From NCBI GenBank assembly GCA_021292105.1, contig CM037869.1, forward strand, positions 3,505,001 to 3,569,000: 64,000 nucleotides of DNA, in the 5' to 3' direction. The stretch is from Anadara kagoshimensis. Taxonomy: Eukaryota > Mollusca > Bivalvia > Arcoida > Arcidae. The notes under the pieces are model-generated. The model had not been told where the DNA came from and ran no database searches. It saw nothing but the letters and a program-made list of their open reading frames with translations. How positions within the stretch are numbered: position 1 is the stretch's first letter; the number at the start of each line of letters is the position of its first letter. Position numbers and translations under genes: made by a program. Shown here piece after piece: positions 24,501-33,636 of this stretch.

Positions 24501-27500
24501 AATTCCAGTCTTGATATTATTATGGTAGGGTACAATTTGTCTGCACTTAATAATAATATGAGTCTGAGAGGGAACTGACAAATTTTATACATTTTTGTCG
24601 TTTAAACCTAAAACCTGACTATAGTAATAAAGAATTGGCTTATATGGAATAATAGATGAATTGAACCATAAACCTCTTAATAAGGTAGGGACATGGGGAG
24701 CCATGGGGTCTTTATTGCGTGCTTACTCTCTCTCACTGATTAGAACCACTGCGGTAGCTCAGTTGGTAGAGTGTTCGCTCCGTAAGTGGGAGGTCATGGG
24801 TTCGAACCCCGGCCGGGTCTGACCCAAGACTTGAAAGTGGGTAGTGACTGTTCTTTCGCCAAGCACTCGGCATTACGAAATGAAAGTCATGGTTCTTTCG
24901 GATGGGAACTTAAAATAAACGAGGTCCCGTGTCACGGTGGGCTTGGCACGTTAAAGAACCCTGCTGTATAATGCCATAAGCGCAATGCACAGGCAAAATT
25001 TCTGCACTTTCGCCTATAGCTGGTGACTTCTGGTATTCTTGACTGGGACGTTAAACACCATTACTCACTCACTCCCTCTCACTGATTAGGTTTTTAATCC
25101 CACTTGGCAGATCCTAGTGTGAGAATGTTTTGTCAGTTCACAAGCCACAGGTCTGTGGTATTCTCTAGGCACTCGAGCTACTCCTCCAGTACCTCATTAG
25201 TTTGAGCCTGACTCTTTCTCATTTTAAGCTTTGTACCATACCACTAACCACATAAGGTGGAGTGTCATGATAAACATGTAGCATACTTATATCAAAATTT
25301 AACCAGAGCCCTGTTTGTCTATCATTAAACATATTGACCGATTCAACTAATTAAGGGAGATAACTCTAACATGTATTCATTATTATTATGATTTACATTT
25401 CAGGCTGTGTGTTCTTTATGCATTTTTGATTCCATACTTTTTTGATTTACCGAGAGTGGCCATGGGTCATATCTTAGGTGTACCAGTTACTGGCAAATCG
25501 TTAGTTTATATTCTAGCTCTACAGGTAAGATTTGATAAAATAATTCATAAAATGGATTGGTTGTAACCAGATTTAAAGCTTAATCAAAGTGTTGAATAAT
25601 TATAGTTTCCTTTTTTGACAAGTTATTGCTGCTGTCTTTCAGTGGAGAGTTATTCCTGTTCCCTATATCTTCAGTGATTTAGTTGGCTTAAAATTACTAC
25701 CCAATAATGGTAGTTTCCCCCTGTGGAAAAATTACTAAAAATTCCCTATTTGTTCACTAAAATACCCCAAAACAAGTGATGCATTGAAAAATTTTCCAGT
25801 TTGCTAGTTCGCAGAGCTTTAACTTTCCAAATCTTAAAGGCAGATGGTAGCTTTCAAAAAATGTTACAAATTCACTGATCTCAGACTAGTTGTAATGTAT
25901 GCCTGCCTGTATTTTTATTATTGTCTAAACGTATACATGTATATTTGGCACAAAATATAAATTAGATACAGTACAAGCCTGTGGAAAGTTTATCACTAAG
26001 CTTGCAAATCAGTACCGAATAGCCAGATCATCCTGTCTCTTGTTACATATATGAAGACAGATTTTTAGCACTGCTATATATCTTTCCACAGCTGTTCAGC
26101 CACTAAGTACTACCATTTGGCAGTCAAGATTCGACACCTTTTTGTTAGCCAAGAGTTAAACTTTCGACAGGTCTGTACTGCAGATGTGATGGAAAATACC
26201 AGTTAAAAAACAATACTTAGTCCATATTTTGTACTTAATAATAAACAAATGTTCATTTCCTAAATGTATTGGTTGAATGTTTGATTAATACAGATCATTA
26301 GTTACTTGAATAGTTCCAATTATCACAAACTTCTTACATGCAACATAAAACATAGTAAAATAATGAACATCTCAGATTTAATTAATAATGGTTTCTATAT
26401 TCACATAGGCAGGAAGTGGTTCAAAAGAATCTGTTATTGTTGCTGCTTGTGGAATTGTAAGTATTTGAATTAAAACTAATAAATAAATAAATAAATGGAA
26501 AATTCAAATGGAAAAATAATGTACAGAAAATCCTCAATTAATCACCACCATTTGTCCAGTCAGATTTGACATTTTAAGGGAATTTGGAGATTAATTATAA
26601 AAAAGGAGGTTTATAAAAAAATTATTATGATTGGTTGTTTGATTGGGGCTTTATGTCCAAGTCAAGAATATTTCACTTACATTGAAACATCACCAGCAAT
26701 AGGTTTATTAGCAGAAATTTTTGCCTTTGCAAAATGCTCAGGGCAATGTGCAGAGTAGGTTCTTTAACATGCCATTCCTGTTGTGACAGGGTTCGTACAG
26801 GCCTGGAAAAGTCCTTTAATTTTGAGGGTTGCCCTAAAAAGCCCCTAAAACAAGTCTGATCCTAAAAAGCCCTTGAATTTATCCTGAAGGCCCTAAAAAG
26901 CCCTTGAATTTAACCAGTTGGGTGTCTGTATTTCGATATTAAGTGGTTGCAAATAGACTGACGTAAATAAATAATTATTTGATGTTACATTGAAATGTGC
27001 AATTTAAAGGTACCTAGCCCAACCGAAAACCCAACTTCAACCTCCACTTCAAAGTGTTGTTACTATGGACACGTTTGATTGATTTAGTTGCCTTTGCACC
27101 AATATTTTTTTTTGCTAACATTATCCCTCTGATTAGGCCTTAAATTTGCAAATAAGACTCTGAAAAGACAATAAAAAAATCCTTAAATTTGGATTCCAAA
27201 TCTCTGTACAAACCCTGTGTGACATGGGGCATCAGTTTATAAGGTCTTTTCAAAAGAACCCTGTGACTTTAATTTCTCACTGCCAAGTGCTTGGCAAAAT
27301 AAAAAAAACCAATCACTACCTATTTCCAAGTCTTGGTCAGACCTGGCTAGGATTTGAACACATGCACTCCCACATACAAAGCCAGCACTCTACTACCTGA
27401 GCTTAAATACTAGTAATGGTATTGAATTTTAGACTTCAAAATATTGTGGTGATAAGTAAAATGATGATTTAATGAGGAACATATGTTTGATTTTGATTAA

Positions 27501-30500
27501 AAGTAAACAGATCTTTTATTCAATTTCAGATTTCTGGTTTATTGTGGAGAATAAATTTTATTAAAATGCAGACAATATTTAGAATACCTAGTATTATAGC
27601 AAAAATATTTCAAACAATTTTTGGAAATATTCTCGATTCACCTCCACCGCCGGAAGAGAATTTACCAATGGGAGCAACACTCGAGCTCCAGAGACAAGAA
27701 AGATATGATCAGTTAGAACAACAGATGCTATGGCAGTCAATGCAGCAACAGCATGGTCGAGGAGGAGGAGGTGGAATTGGGGGATTTTTTAATTTTAATG
27801 GTCCACAGGTATGTGATGTGGATAATTCTATTTAGCAATATTTTACTGTTTTGAATTGGGGACATATAGCAATATATGAGTTACCCATGATAAGCAATCA
27901 ATTTAGAGGTATATGTGAATTTGCAGATTCATGAGATAATGGTTAAGGTAGTGATCACCTCTATTTAAAGATCATCTGTCTATACTGTAAAACCTCCTAT
28001 AGGGACCACCTGTATTAATTACCACATATCAATTAAGACCACTGTATAAACTCCTATTTTCTTAACCAAAATGAGAGAGAACCTATCTTTAAAGTTCATT
28101 TTCTGAGGTCCCACAGGTGATCTTTATATACAGAATTGCTGTTTATAATTTCAATTGTAACAATCTACCTGACTTCTAATGGAATAAACACCAGTGGAAC
28201 TATTTTCTCAATTCACCAAAACGTCACTGCTCAGCTTTGCACATGTTTGTACTTTAGAAATAGGGTCACCATAAATTTGTAGTTTTTGAGTACACAAACA
28301 GTAATGATAAAACACCCTGAACATTTAAGGTGAAGGACAGACATTTCTGATCTCTTGTATTAAAATACGAGGGACACCTAAATGTTTGGAGTACAAGAAC
28401 AATAGGCCCAATAAGAAATGACATTAAATGATGTCAATAAACAGTTGATCATCCAACATACTGTAAACATATTTAATTTCGCGTGTATTTATTTTCGTGG
28501 TATAGGGAATTTAGATATATCGGTGTAGTTAAATTTTCACATGTTTGAAATATGCACTATAACACGATAAACATTATATAATTTTTGGCAAAACAAACAA
28601 CTGCAAAATAAGCAAAAATTAGTACACCGTGAAAATAAATATGTTTACAGTAGCTAACTGGATTTGTATTCTCTTACACCAGGGACTAGTACAGAATTAA
28701 TACTGTTAGATAAAGCCTAAAGACCTTATTGGAAAACTAACTAAAATGTATTGTATAATATAGAGATAACCCCTTTAATGATCATTTTAAATGTGATAGC
28801 ATGAATACCCAGAAAAGTCCAAGGTCCAGTTCCATTTACTGTAAATTGACAGTAATATTCCAGATAGATAAATCATCATTTTCAGATATTCACCTTTATG
28901 TTTGTTTCGTAAGATGATGGTCAGTGCAAATGTAAGTGAGATATATCAAAATTAAATATTCACAAAAGCTTTATTATTGTGGTGTTTTTTTCCTATAATG
29001 ACAAGATGCAAAAATAAAACGAAAATGAAAATTTACTGATTTACAGTTTACAGTTTTATAATTTTACTGTATGATTGTACATAGTAATATTGTAGTGTTT
29101 TGTCTTAAATTTCAGAATTTAGTTAATGGACCAGGTATATTTGGTAATCAGATGAATAATGGATTTATAAATGAAGGTATACACTAGTAAAATCTGTTAT
29201 AGTCCACTTGGACAAAACAACATTTGAATTTTGTCATTACACAGTGTACACCACTATGTTAGCCAGTTAGTAGTGCTCACTTTGTATTTGGGAGGTCGTG
29301 GGTTTGAATCCTGTGCAAGTCTGACCAAAACTTGAAAATAGGTAGTGACCGTTTTTGCTAAGAACTCTTCATTTTGAAATGAAAGTTACTTGGTCCTTTG
29401 GAAGAGACCTTAAAAACTGATTGCCCATTTCATTATAGTGTTAAACCTACCATTCGGGATTCTTTAACTTATATTTTGGTTGCCCTGAAATGGTGGAGGA
29501 AACTGGAGCAAACAAACTGACGCACAAACTTTCTCACATCAGGAACTGTCCCAAGTGGGTTTAAAATCTAGACAACGAGATGAACTGTGATCTGTAACAG
29601 TGTTACTTTAGACTACTTACTCAACTAGGCCCCATATTCTGAGACATATCTGGATCCATTCAACATTCATCAATCAAGTAGGCTACTTGATCATGGTGCT
29701 CAAGAGGATAAAAAATCTTCTTGAAACTGGTGATTTGAAGAAGAGTGTGTGTGTGTGTGTGTGTGTGTGTTTAGATTCTGCTTGGTTATATAACATGTAT
29801 CATTTATGTGTTTAGTTTTAAATTCTTTGGAATAATTTGTTTTATATACATTTTGTTAAATATTTGATTATTTTCTCATGTTATAGAATATTTAAAAATA
29901 TCAAAAAGTTTGTCATATCAACACTAACCTTTATTAAGATTTTGTATTAGCTTTCTTTAAATACAAATTATTTTTACAGTGTAAAGTCTTAAAATGTTAC
30001 CTGTCTTGTTCAATTGTTCATGGAGAATATTGTACATATAACACTGTATTAACATATTCATATCTGATTTTCCTTTGCAATTTCAGGTCAAAATGATAAT
30101 ATAAATGATGTTCCACCACCACAACCTGTGTCAGAAGAACAGGTAAGATAATACAATGCATTTAAAAGTTTTCTAGGAAATTCCTTTTTTTTAAAAAATA
30201 CGAAAATGGCACACATTTGTAATTTCTTTTTATCCTCTGCATTTTCAAAATTAAATCTCCTTCCTTCAATACATACTTTCGGTCTTTCAGACACTTCTCC
30301 CAAAGTAACAAAATACTTATTGGTACAAAGCTTGGATATTGATAGGAGATGAGCACATATGTTTCCTTATTTTCCTGGGAGTTATCTCCCTTTGAACATC
30401 AGTGCATATCACAAAAAACACCTATTATTGGTTGATCCTATATTTGCTTAATTTGCTTTTTATACCCCTTTCAAAGAAAGAGGGAGATATTAAATTTGCG

Positions 30501-31852
30501 TTACAGTCAATCCTTCCATCCAAAATTCTTTTCTGCACAAATCCTCCAAAATTATGCAGCACTTTTTCTTGAATCTTCATGGTGCAAAGCATCAACGTTG
30601 ATAGGAGATGGGAAAATCATTAACCCTAGTTGGTTTGCTCATTTTCCTGAGAGTTATTGCCCTTTGAACATAATTGCTAATCACAAAAAAGAAACTGCTG
30701 GCAGGGGGTTCCTAACTCACTGAATTAATTTATATACACAATTTGAAAACAAGATCATTATAGAATTAACTTGCATAGTCTTTATAAATATATGACTGAA
30801 ACACATGTATATTGCTATTTCCCATGGGATGTTCCTTAAGAACTCTCTTGTTTAGTGCTATTTCCCATGGGATGTTCCTTAAGAACTCTCTTGTTTAGTG
30901 CTATTTCCCATGGGATGTTCCATTTTCCTTACCGTTGGCCTTTACTGATTTACCTGGTATCAGTATAATGGACTGGGGGAGTGGTACGCTTGTCTGCGGC
31001 GTACTGACTCTGTGAGCTAGCACGGTAAAGTCGCCCTGAGTGCGCGCTAGTACAAGGCAGACCATACAACACACTCGCACTTCACATGCATACACAAAAT
31101 TGTTCATAGATTAATCCATAGAGATTAATTAAATAGTTCTCGTCGCGAATAGCTGAAAAATTGCTGATGCGACGTTAAGCAACATTCAACCAACCAACCA
31201 TGGGATGTTCCTTAAGAACTCTCTTGTTTTAGTGTTTGTCTAATAAGTATTTTTTTTATTGTATAATCAACCCAAAAATCCGTACACTAAAGTCATGTAA
31301 TATAAAATCATATTACACACTTGAAGTATTATTCATGTTTCCTTGGTTAGTGATACTAGTATTATACAAAGTTGTAGCATATTATGACATCATACTTAAG
31401 ATGACATTTAGTTTTGCAGCCATTTTGGTTGTTTTATAATAGCTAAGAAAAAACTTTTCAAAAATAATAAATGGAGTCTTCCTCTAGTATACAATAAACA
31501 GAATCTTACATTGTGCTTTATGTAATATTGAATTTCTGAAACTTGTTGAATCAAATACTTATGCAACTCACACAAGTTCATTGCATAACTTTATATTTAA
31601 CGTGTTTAATAAGTTTAATATTACAAAATTGCTCATGTAAGATCCTCTATTTATTCAGAACTCAATCATCAAGGTACAGATGACAAGTATATGTAATTCA
31701 AGATTTGTATCAGTTTTCTGATTTTTTTCATGTTTTAGGTACAGCAGCTGGTGGAGATGGGATTTAATCAAGACAGAGTTAGAGATGTTTTACAGAGATG
31801 TAATAATGATGTAAACATTGCTACAAATACACTGTTACAGGACGCTTCATAG
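18485..31852 (+). CDS. UBAC2: UBAC2, UBA domain-containing protein 2 (ten exons)
   Basis: Exons 18485-18512, 19290-19417, 22632-22751, 24100-24203, 25404-25524, 26409-26456, 27530-27808, 29116-29176, 30087-30142 and 31739-31852. All introns are GT-AG and all phases fit, giving 352 aa (human about 344). Residues 1-190 form the multi-pass rhomboid-like (derlin-type) membrane domain, with family landmarks IWRLITAKLVFLDLKD, FRIFERRYGSRKFA and SLVYILALQ. Residues about 184-276 carry MGATLELQRQERYDQLEQQ and a Gln/Gly-rich linker. Residues 311-350 are a UBA domain with the MGF loop (VQQLVEMGFNQDRVRDVLQ). UBAC2 is a catalytically dead rhomboid of the ER membrane that works with UBXD8 and gp78/AMFR in ER-associated degradation and restricts UBXD8 traffic to lipid droplets. 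The start is fixed by MNVHSTSGFYKAP, matching human ...GSSGLYKAP. Confidence 0.95.
18655..18785 (+). mobile_element. SINE family B, decayed copy
   Basis: CTTCGAATCCTACTCGGGAT (B box and flank), then AGATCCTAATGTGAGGACGT and GGTCGATGGTTTCCTCTGCC, matching the order in the family B copy at 45525-45745. Confidence 0.55.
19290..19417 (+). CDS. UBAC2: UBAC2 exon 2
   Basis: Acceptor TATATTTCAG, donor CAACAG|GTGTGT. Encodes KAPISKAFLGTSLVSSFALT and FPFLHYRHLFLYKADQIINR+QQ: first transmembrane helix and lumenal/cytosolic loop. Confidence 0.95.
19455..19665 (+). mobile_element. SINE family B
   Basis: AGGTTTGAATCGCACTCGGA (B box), GATCCTAGTGTGAGAAAGTT+TGTTAGTTCACTTGCACATG, TACTCCAGTTTACTCCACCA, tail CCATATAAGTGAAATAATCT+TGATTGAAGTG. 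Confidence 0.75.
19919..20330 (+). repeat. local direct duplication in UBAC2 intron 2
   Basis: About 90 bp starting AAGTTATCAACATACCCTTC and ending ATGTACAATATATTTA occurs at 19949-20036 and 20236-20326 (offset 287). A shorter block, TATGTTTGCTGGTCAC...GCTGCATGACAA, occurs at 19920 and 20036. The second large copy abuts the Helitron-like element. Confidence 0.75.
20396..22133 (+). mobile_element. Helitron/pearl-like element with 144-bp core repeats, copy 1
   Basis: 5' end AGCTCACCTGACCAAAGGTC+ATGTAAGCT (hairpin), GTGCGTGCGTGCG tract, about 500 bp of leader, then about eight tandem units of about 144 bp (20925-22050) of the type GTATAGGCATGTATATTAGA...GGTCATGGGTTCAAAGGTCA. The 3' end is ATCAGGTGAGCGTATAAGGC+CCATGGGCCTCTTGTTT, with the palindrome GGCCCATGGGCC. 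No coding capacity. Architecture matches the non-autonomous 'pearl'/HINE type of bivalve Helitron relatives; classification is inference. Lies in UBAC2 intron 2. Confidence 0.75.
22134..22631 (+). other. UBAC2: UBAC2 intron 2, 3' part
   Basis: AT-rich intron DNA, no repeat family recognised. Confidence 0.4.
22632..22751 (+). CDS. UBAC2: UBAC2 exon 3
   Basis: Acceptor TTTGTAG, donor TTTGCA|GTAAGA, 40 codons, phase 0. Encodes IWRLITAKLVFLDLKDLMVC through FRIFERRYGSRKFA, the most conserved part of the family. Confidence 0.97.
22820..22930 (-). mobile_element. fragment related to the CAGGG MITE at 59624-60029
   Basis: ACAGGGTCCAGTAAAAG, CATTCCCAATGCCAATAC, CACATTTTTCAGAATTTTGT, AAAAATTCCCAATT match, in order and in the opposite orientation, the inner right part of the element at 59624-60029. 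Ends are lost. Confidence 0.5.
22931..24099 (+). other. UBAC2: UBAC2 intron 3
   Basis: AT-rich intron. A short stretch at 23086-23175 reads TRLNNISCEIKTRKWNWFGH and ILRKKG, the pattern of a LINE ORF2 tail (craniate/molluscan endonuclease-RT proteins often end in ...RRWRWIGHVLRK). It is probably a small decayed LINE piece. Nothing else seen. Confidence 0.4.
24100..24203 (+). CDS. UBAC2: UBAC2 exon 4
   Basis: Acceptor TTTTTTCAG, donor GGACC|GTAAGTT, phase 2 out. Encodes SYMAATTFMATCLELLVFYG and FQKMDIKLDPLPSG: a transmembrane helix and loop. Confidence 0.95.
24310..24505 (+). mobile_element. SINE family B
   Basis: CACTTTCTAGGTTTGTATCT, GCGGATCCTAGCGTCAGTTT, GGCACTCTGGTTTCTCAACC, tail CATTATAAGTGAAAAAATCT+TG. 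B box decayed. Confidence 0.65.
24695..25215 (+). mobile_element. SINE family B copy split by a SINE A insertion
   Basis: Family B parts at 24695-24743 and 25077-25215 (AGGTTTTTAATCCCACTTGG, CAGATCCTAGTGTGAGAATG, CGAGCTACTCCTCCAG) are separated by a complete family A SINE (24744-25076). The join is marked by a 13-bp target duplication. Confidence 0.65.
24744..25076 (+). mobile_element. SINE family A, full-length reference copy
   Basis: Flanked by the direct repeat TCTCACTGATTAG (24731-24743 and 25077-25089). tRNA-like head with A box GTAGCTCAGTTGGTAGAG and B box GGTTCGAACCCC, body with CACTCGGCATTACGAAATGA, GAGGTCCCGTGTCACGGTGG and GGCACGTTAAAGAACCCTGC, and tail TTCTTGACTGGGACGTTAAA+CACCATTACTCACTCACTC. 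Best preserved copy in the window, so the youngest or least mutated. Confidence 0.93.
25404..25524 (+). CDS. UBAC2: UBAC2 exon 5
   Basis: Acceptor TTACATTTCAG, donor CTACAG|GTAAGA. Encodes LCVLYAFLIPYFFDLPRVAM and GHILGVPVTGKSLVYILALQ, matching human FVPFYCSIPRVQVAQILG...LIYILGLQ. Confidence 0.96.
25969..26180. mobile_element. MITE family 1, copy C
   Basis: Left CAGTACAAGCCTGTGGAAAG+TTTATCACTAAGCTT, right TTAAACTTTCGACAGGTCTG+TACTG. Third member of the family; in UBAC2 intron 5. Confidence 0.75.
26409..26456 (+). CDS. UBAC2: UBAC2 exon 6 (48 bp)
   Basis: Acceptor TTCACATAG, donor GGAATT|GTAAGT. Encodes AGSGSKESVIVAACGI, matching human FTSGSYIWIVAISGL. Small, phase 0 on both sides, so skipping it would keep the frame. 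Confidence 0.92.
26634..27402 (-). mobile_element. SINE family A copy interrupted by a CAGGG MITE
   Basis: Reverse SINE pieces at 26634-26786 (tail GGCTTTATGTCCAAGTCAAG, body to CATGCCATTCCTGTTGTGA) and 27218-27402 (TGTGACATGGGGC, AAGTGCTTGGC, GGTCAGACCTGGCTAGGATT, head to CTACCTGAGC). They are split by the element at 26787-27217, with the 5-bp duplication TGTGA at the join. Confidence 0.8.
26787..27217. mobile_element. CAGGG-ended MITE, 431 bp, 5-bp TSD
   Basis: Ends CAGGGTTCGTACAG (left) and, reversed, CAGGGTTTGTACAG (right). Flanked by TGTGA on both sides. Body repeats AAGCCCTTGAATTTA-type words (CCCTAAAAAGCCCCT, CCTAAAAAGCCCTTGAATTT). CAGGG ends recall hAT elements, but the duplication is 5 bp instead of the usual 8. 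Confidence 0.8.
27530..27808 (+). CDS. UBAC2: UBAC2 exon 7 (largest)
   Basis: Acceptor TTCAATTTCAG, donor CCACAG|GTATGT, 93 codons. Encodes ISGLLWRINFIKMQTIFRIP (end of membrane domain), then PPPPEENLPMGATLELQRQE and a Gln-, Gly-rich cytosolic linker ending GGFFNFNGPQ. Human counterpart: IGMGATLDIQRQQRMELLDR. Confidence 0.96.
28461..28650. mobile_element. MITE with TA target site, 190 bp
   Basis: Left CTGTAAACATATTTAATTTC+GCGTGTA, right TACACCGTGAAAATAAATAT+GTTTACAG, TA on both flanks. Tc1/mariner-like by target site. In UBAC2 intron 7. Confidence 0.75.
29116..29176 (+). CDS. UBAC2: UBAC2 exon 8
   Basis: Acceptor TAAATTTCAG, donor GAAG|GTATAC, phase 1 out. Encodes NLVNGPGIFGNQMNNGFINE: low-complexity Asn/Gly linker. 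Confidence 0.85.
29258..29480 (+). mobile_element. SINE family A, old copy
   Basis: Decayed head (TTAGCCAGTTAGTAGTGCTC), B box GGTTTGAATCC, body GTAGTGACCGTTTTTGC and GAAATGAAAGTTACTTGGTC. Tail lost. Confidence 0.7.
29485..29590 (-). mobile_element. SINE family B fragment
   Basis: GAAATGGTGGAGGAAACTGG, ACAAACTTTCTCACATCAGG, AACTGTCCCAAGTGGG, GTTTAAAATCTAGAC: reverse of the family B middle and head. A GT microsatellite follows at 29740-29771. Confidence 0.65.
30087..30142 (+). CDS. UBAC2: UBAC2 exon 9
   Basis: Acceptor CAATTTCAG, donor GAACAG|GTAAGA. Encodes GQNDNINDVPPPQPVSEEQ, matching human AAPPLEVSEEQ just before the UBA domain. Confidence 0.93.
30817..31235 (+). repeat. short 43-bp tandem repeat interrupted by a LINE tail
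   Basis: TTTCCCATGGGATGTTCCTT+AAGAACTCTCTTGTTTAGTGCTA repeats at 30821, 30864 and 30907 (period exactly 43). The third unit is cut by an insertion and resumes at 31198. Confidence 0.85.
30922..31197 (+). mobile_element. 5'-truncated LINE 3' UTR copy with TSD
   Basis: Flanked by CCATGGGATGTTCC (30908-30921 and 31198-31211). Body GATTTACCTGGTATCAGTAT+AATGGACTGGG resembles 3' UTRs of I/Nimb-type LINEs common in bivalves. The tail GTCGCGAATAGCTGAAAAAT, GCTGATGCGACGTTAAGCAA, then CAAC repeats, matches the tail of the LINE at 57240-58985. In UBAC2 intron 9. Confidence 0.75.
31739..31852 (+). CDS. UBAC2: UBAC2 exon 10 (UBA domain, stop)
   Basis: Acceptor ATGTTTTAG, stop TAG at 31850-31852. Encodes VQQLVEMGFNQDRVRDVLQR and CNNDVNIATNTLLQDAS. 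The MGF loop and the hydrophobic helix 3 pattern (NVATNxLL) needed for ubiquitin binding are present. Confidence 0.97.
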   Translation, partial: VQQLVEMGFNQDRVRDVLQRCNNDVNIATNTLLQDAS

Positions 31853-32860
31853 CACACTGCCATCTAATTGTCTTGTTTTTATTTTTATATGTATGTGCGT
31901 TTCTAGAAACAGGATATATTATGATCAGGCATTGTCTGTCTGACTAACTTCTCCAATTCAGTTTAAATTATTTTACTAAACTTGGTAGACATGATTGCCA
32001 GGATATGACATTATGTGCACCAATAAAGGAGATAACATTGTGCAGATTTCTAAGAGTTGTGCCCCTTGAAATTTTAATTCACCTTTACAAAGTTTTATGA
32101 TGGTAAAAATGTAAATAAGCATATCTTGCTACACCTAGCATTTAATAGTTTCCTTATTCCCAAATTGGTAAATGATTTGTAAATGGATATCTCTTTTCTT
32201 AACATTTTATACCAGATATATAGCAGCTATAAGATTGTGAGTGTCCAAGTCATCATGCACAAAAAGTAGCATGCAAGATATCCTTTTTAGTGACAGAATA
32301 CCTGGGATACCTTCTTAACTTGAATTTTGTATTTTTGTGACTTTGTAAAACGTTGCATGTATTTATGCATACTGTCATATTAACAAACATATTTCCATGT
32401 TCCTAGGCAAGTTAACCTGTCACTGTGCAAAAACAAAATTTATGAAGGTTGCCAGATATTATGATTATGTATGTCACTTTTCAAGAGTCAGAATTCTGCA
32501 TTCTTTCATTTGGAGGCAATGGCTATTTATTTTCAGCTGAATTGAAATAGAGAAACACTATTTGTAATTTAAATATGAGTAAATGTGAAACAAAAATGAA
32601 ATCTTTTAACATTGTGTGTGTGCTATTGTCATTAATCATTAAATGTAAATGTTACATTAAATAATCTATGGTGACACAGAAGTGACATGGAATATTGTAA
32701 GTGTAGCTTTATTTGTGGTGTTCTAATTTTTCTTTATTTGGTGGTAAAAAATTTGCACAATAATATGTTCCATAGGTAAAATAATATGCATTCCATAATC
32801 TTATAGTCAGTTTCTGAAATCCATGAGTATTACATGCCGCAAAAGAGTTGGAAAGTACAA
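31853..32860 (+). other. UBAC2: UBAC2 3' UTR or flank
   Basis: First polyadenylation signal AATAAA at 32022-32027 gives a 3' UTR of about 190 nt. A second candidate at 33352 would give one of 1.5 kb that includes a SINE. The sequence cannot say which is used. Confidence 0.4.
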
Positions 32861-32867
32861 AACTGCT

Positions 32868-33207
32868 TAAAGAGTGAGTAATGGTGTTTAATGTCCCAGT
32901 CAAGAATATTTCACTTATATTGAGACATTGTCAGATATAGACAAAGGTGCAGAAATTTTGCCTGTGTGTTGCTCTGATGGCATTATAAAGCAAGGTTCTT
33001 TAGCGTGCCAAGCCCACTGACACAGTACATTGTTTATTTTAGGTTCCCATCCAAATGAACCGCGACTTTCATTTCGTAATGCCAATTGCTTGGCGAAAGA
33101 ACAGTCACTACCCACTTTCATGTCTTCAGTCAGACCGGGTCGGGGTTCGAACCCATGACCTCCCACTTAAAGAGCGAGCACTCTACCAACTGAGCTATCC
33201 CAGTGTT
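32868..33207 (-). mobile_element. SINE family A, near full length, with TSD
   Basis: Flanked by CAAAACTGCT (32858-32867 and 33208-33217). Tail, body and head all present in reverse (GGTCGGGGTTCGAACCCATG; ACCAACTGAGCTA). Confidence 0.9.
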
Positions 33208-33492
33208 CAAAACTGCTAAATATTGGACCCATAAAATTAAGTAGATTTACAGTATATTATTTATATTACATTAGTAACTAATGCATATTCAAGTATTACC
33301 TGTTAATAACTTAATATGTGCATGTGTATTAATTATTATGAGTGTGTTCAAAATAAATATATGTTTCTTGTCACTTCTGTGTCATCATACAAATCATTGA
33401 TCATTTATGGATCATCTTTGAAAAATGATATAATTTAAATTTAAAGACATCATTTGTAAATACTCATGATACTGTCAATTTATTAATTTTAG

Positions 33493-33636
33493 AATGTACA
33501 AATTTTGGCAAAAGTTTTGTCATCGGTATATTCACATGGAGTTGAATTAGCCAAGTTCTTATATATCAGCATTTGTGCTGTGATCATTCATTTGGCGATG
33601 GGTCCTACCATGTCAGGACGAAAATCTCCAAAATGA
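33493..33636 (+). CDS. possible 3'-terminal exon with a membrane segment
   Basis: After an acceptor-like TATTAATTTTAG, 47 codons run open to a TGA: NVQILAKVLSSVYSHGVELA, then KFLYISICAVIIHLAMG, then PTMSGRKSPK. The hydrophobic stretch followed by a basic tail looks like a C-terminal membrane anchor. There is no ATG near the start and an in-frame TAG lies just upstream, so it could only be coding as a spliced terminal exon. It follows UBAC2 on the same strand and phase 0 would fit UBAC2 exon 9, but nothing else supports that join. Could equally be chance. Confidence 0.25.
   Translation, partial: NVQILAKVLSSVYSHGVELAKFLYISICAVIIHLAMGPTMSGRKSPK

Noticed and set aside
24744-24830. tRNA gene at SINE heads (also 6650, 33130-33207, 35890-35974, 36028-36106)
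   Set aside because: A and B boxes are present, but the cloverleaves are defective or have an implausible anticodon, and each head is fused to a repeated SINE body.
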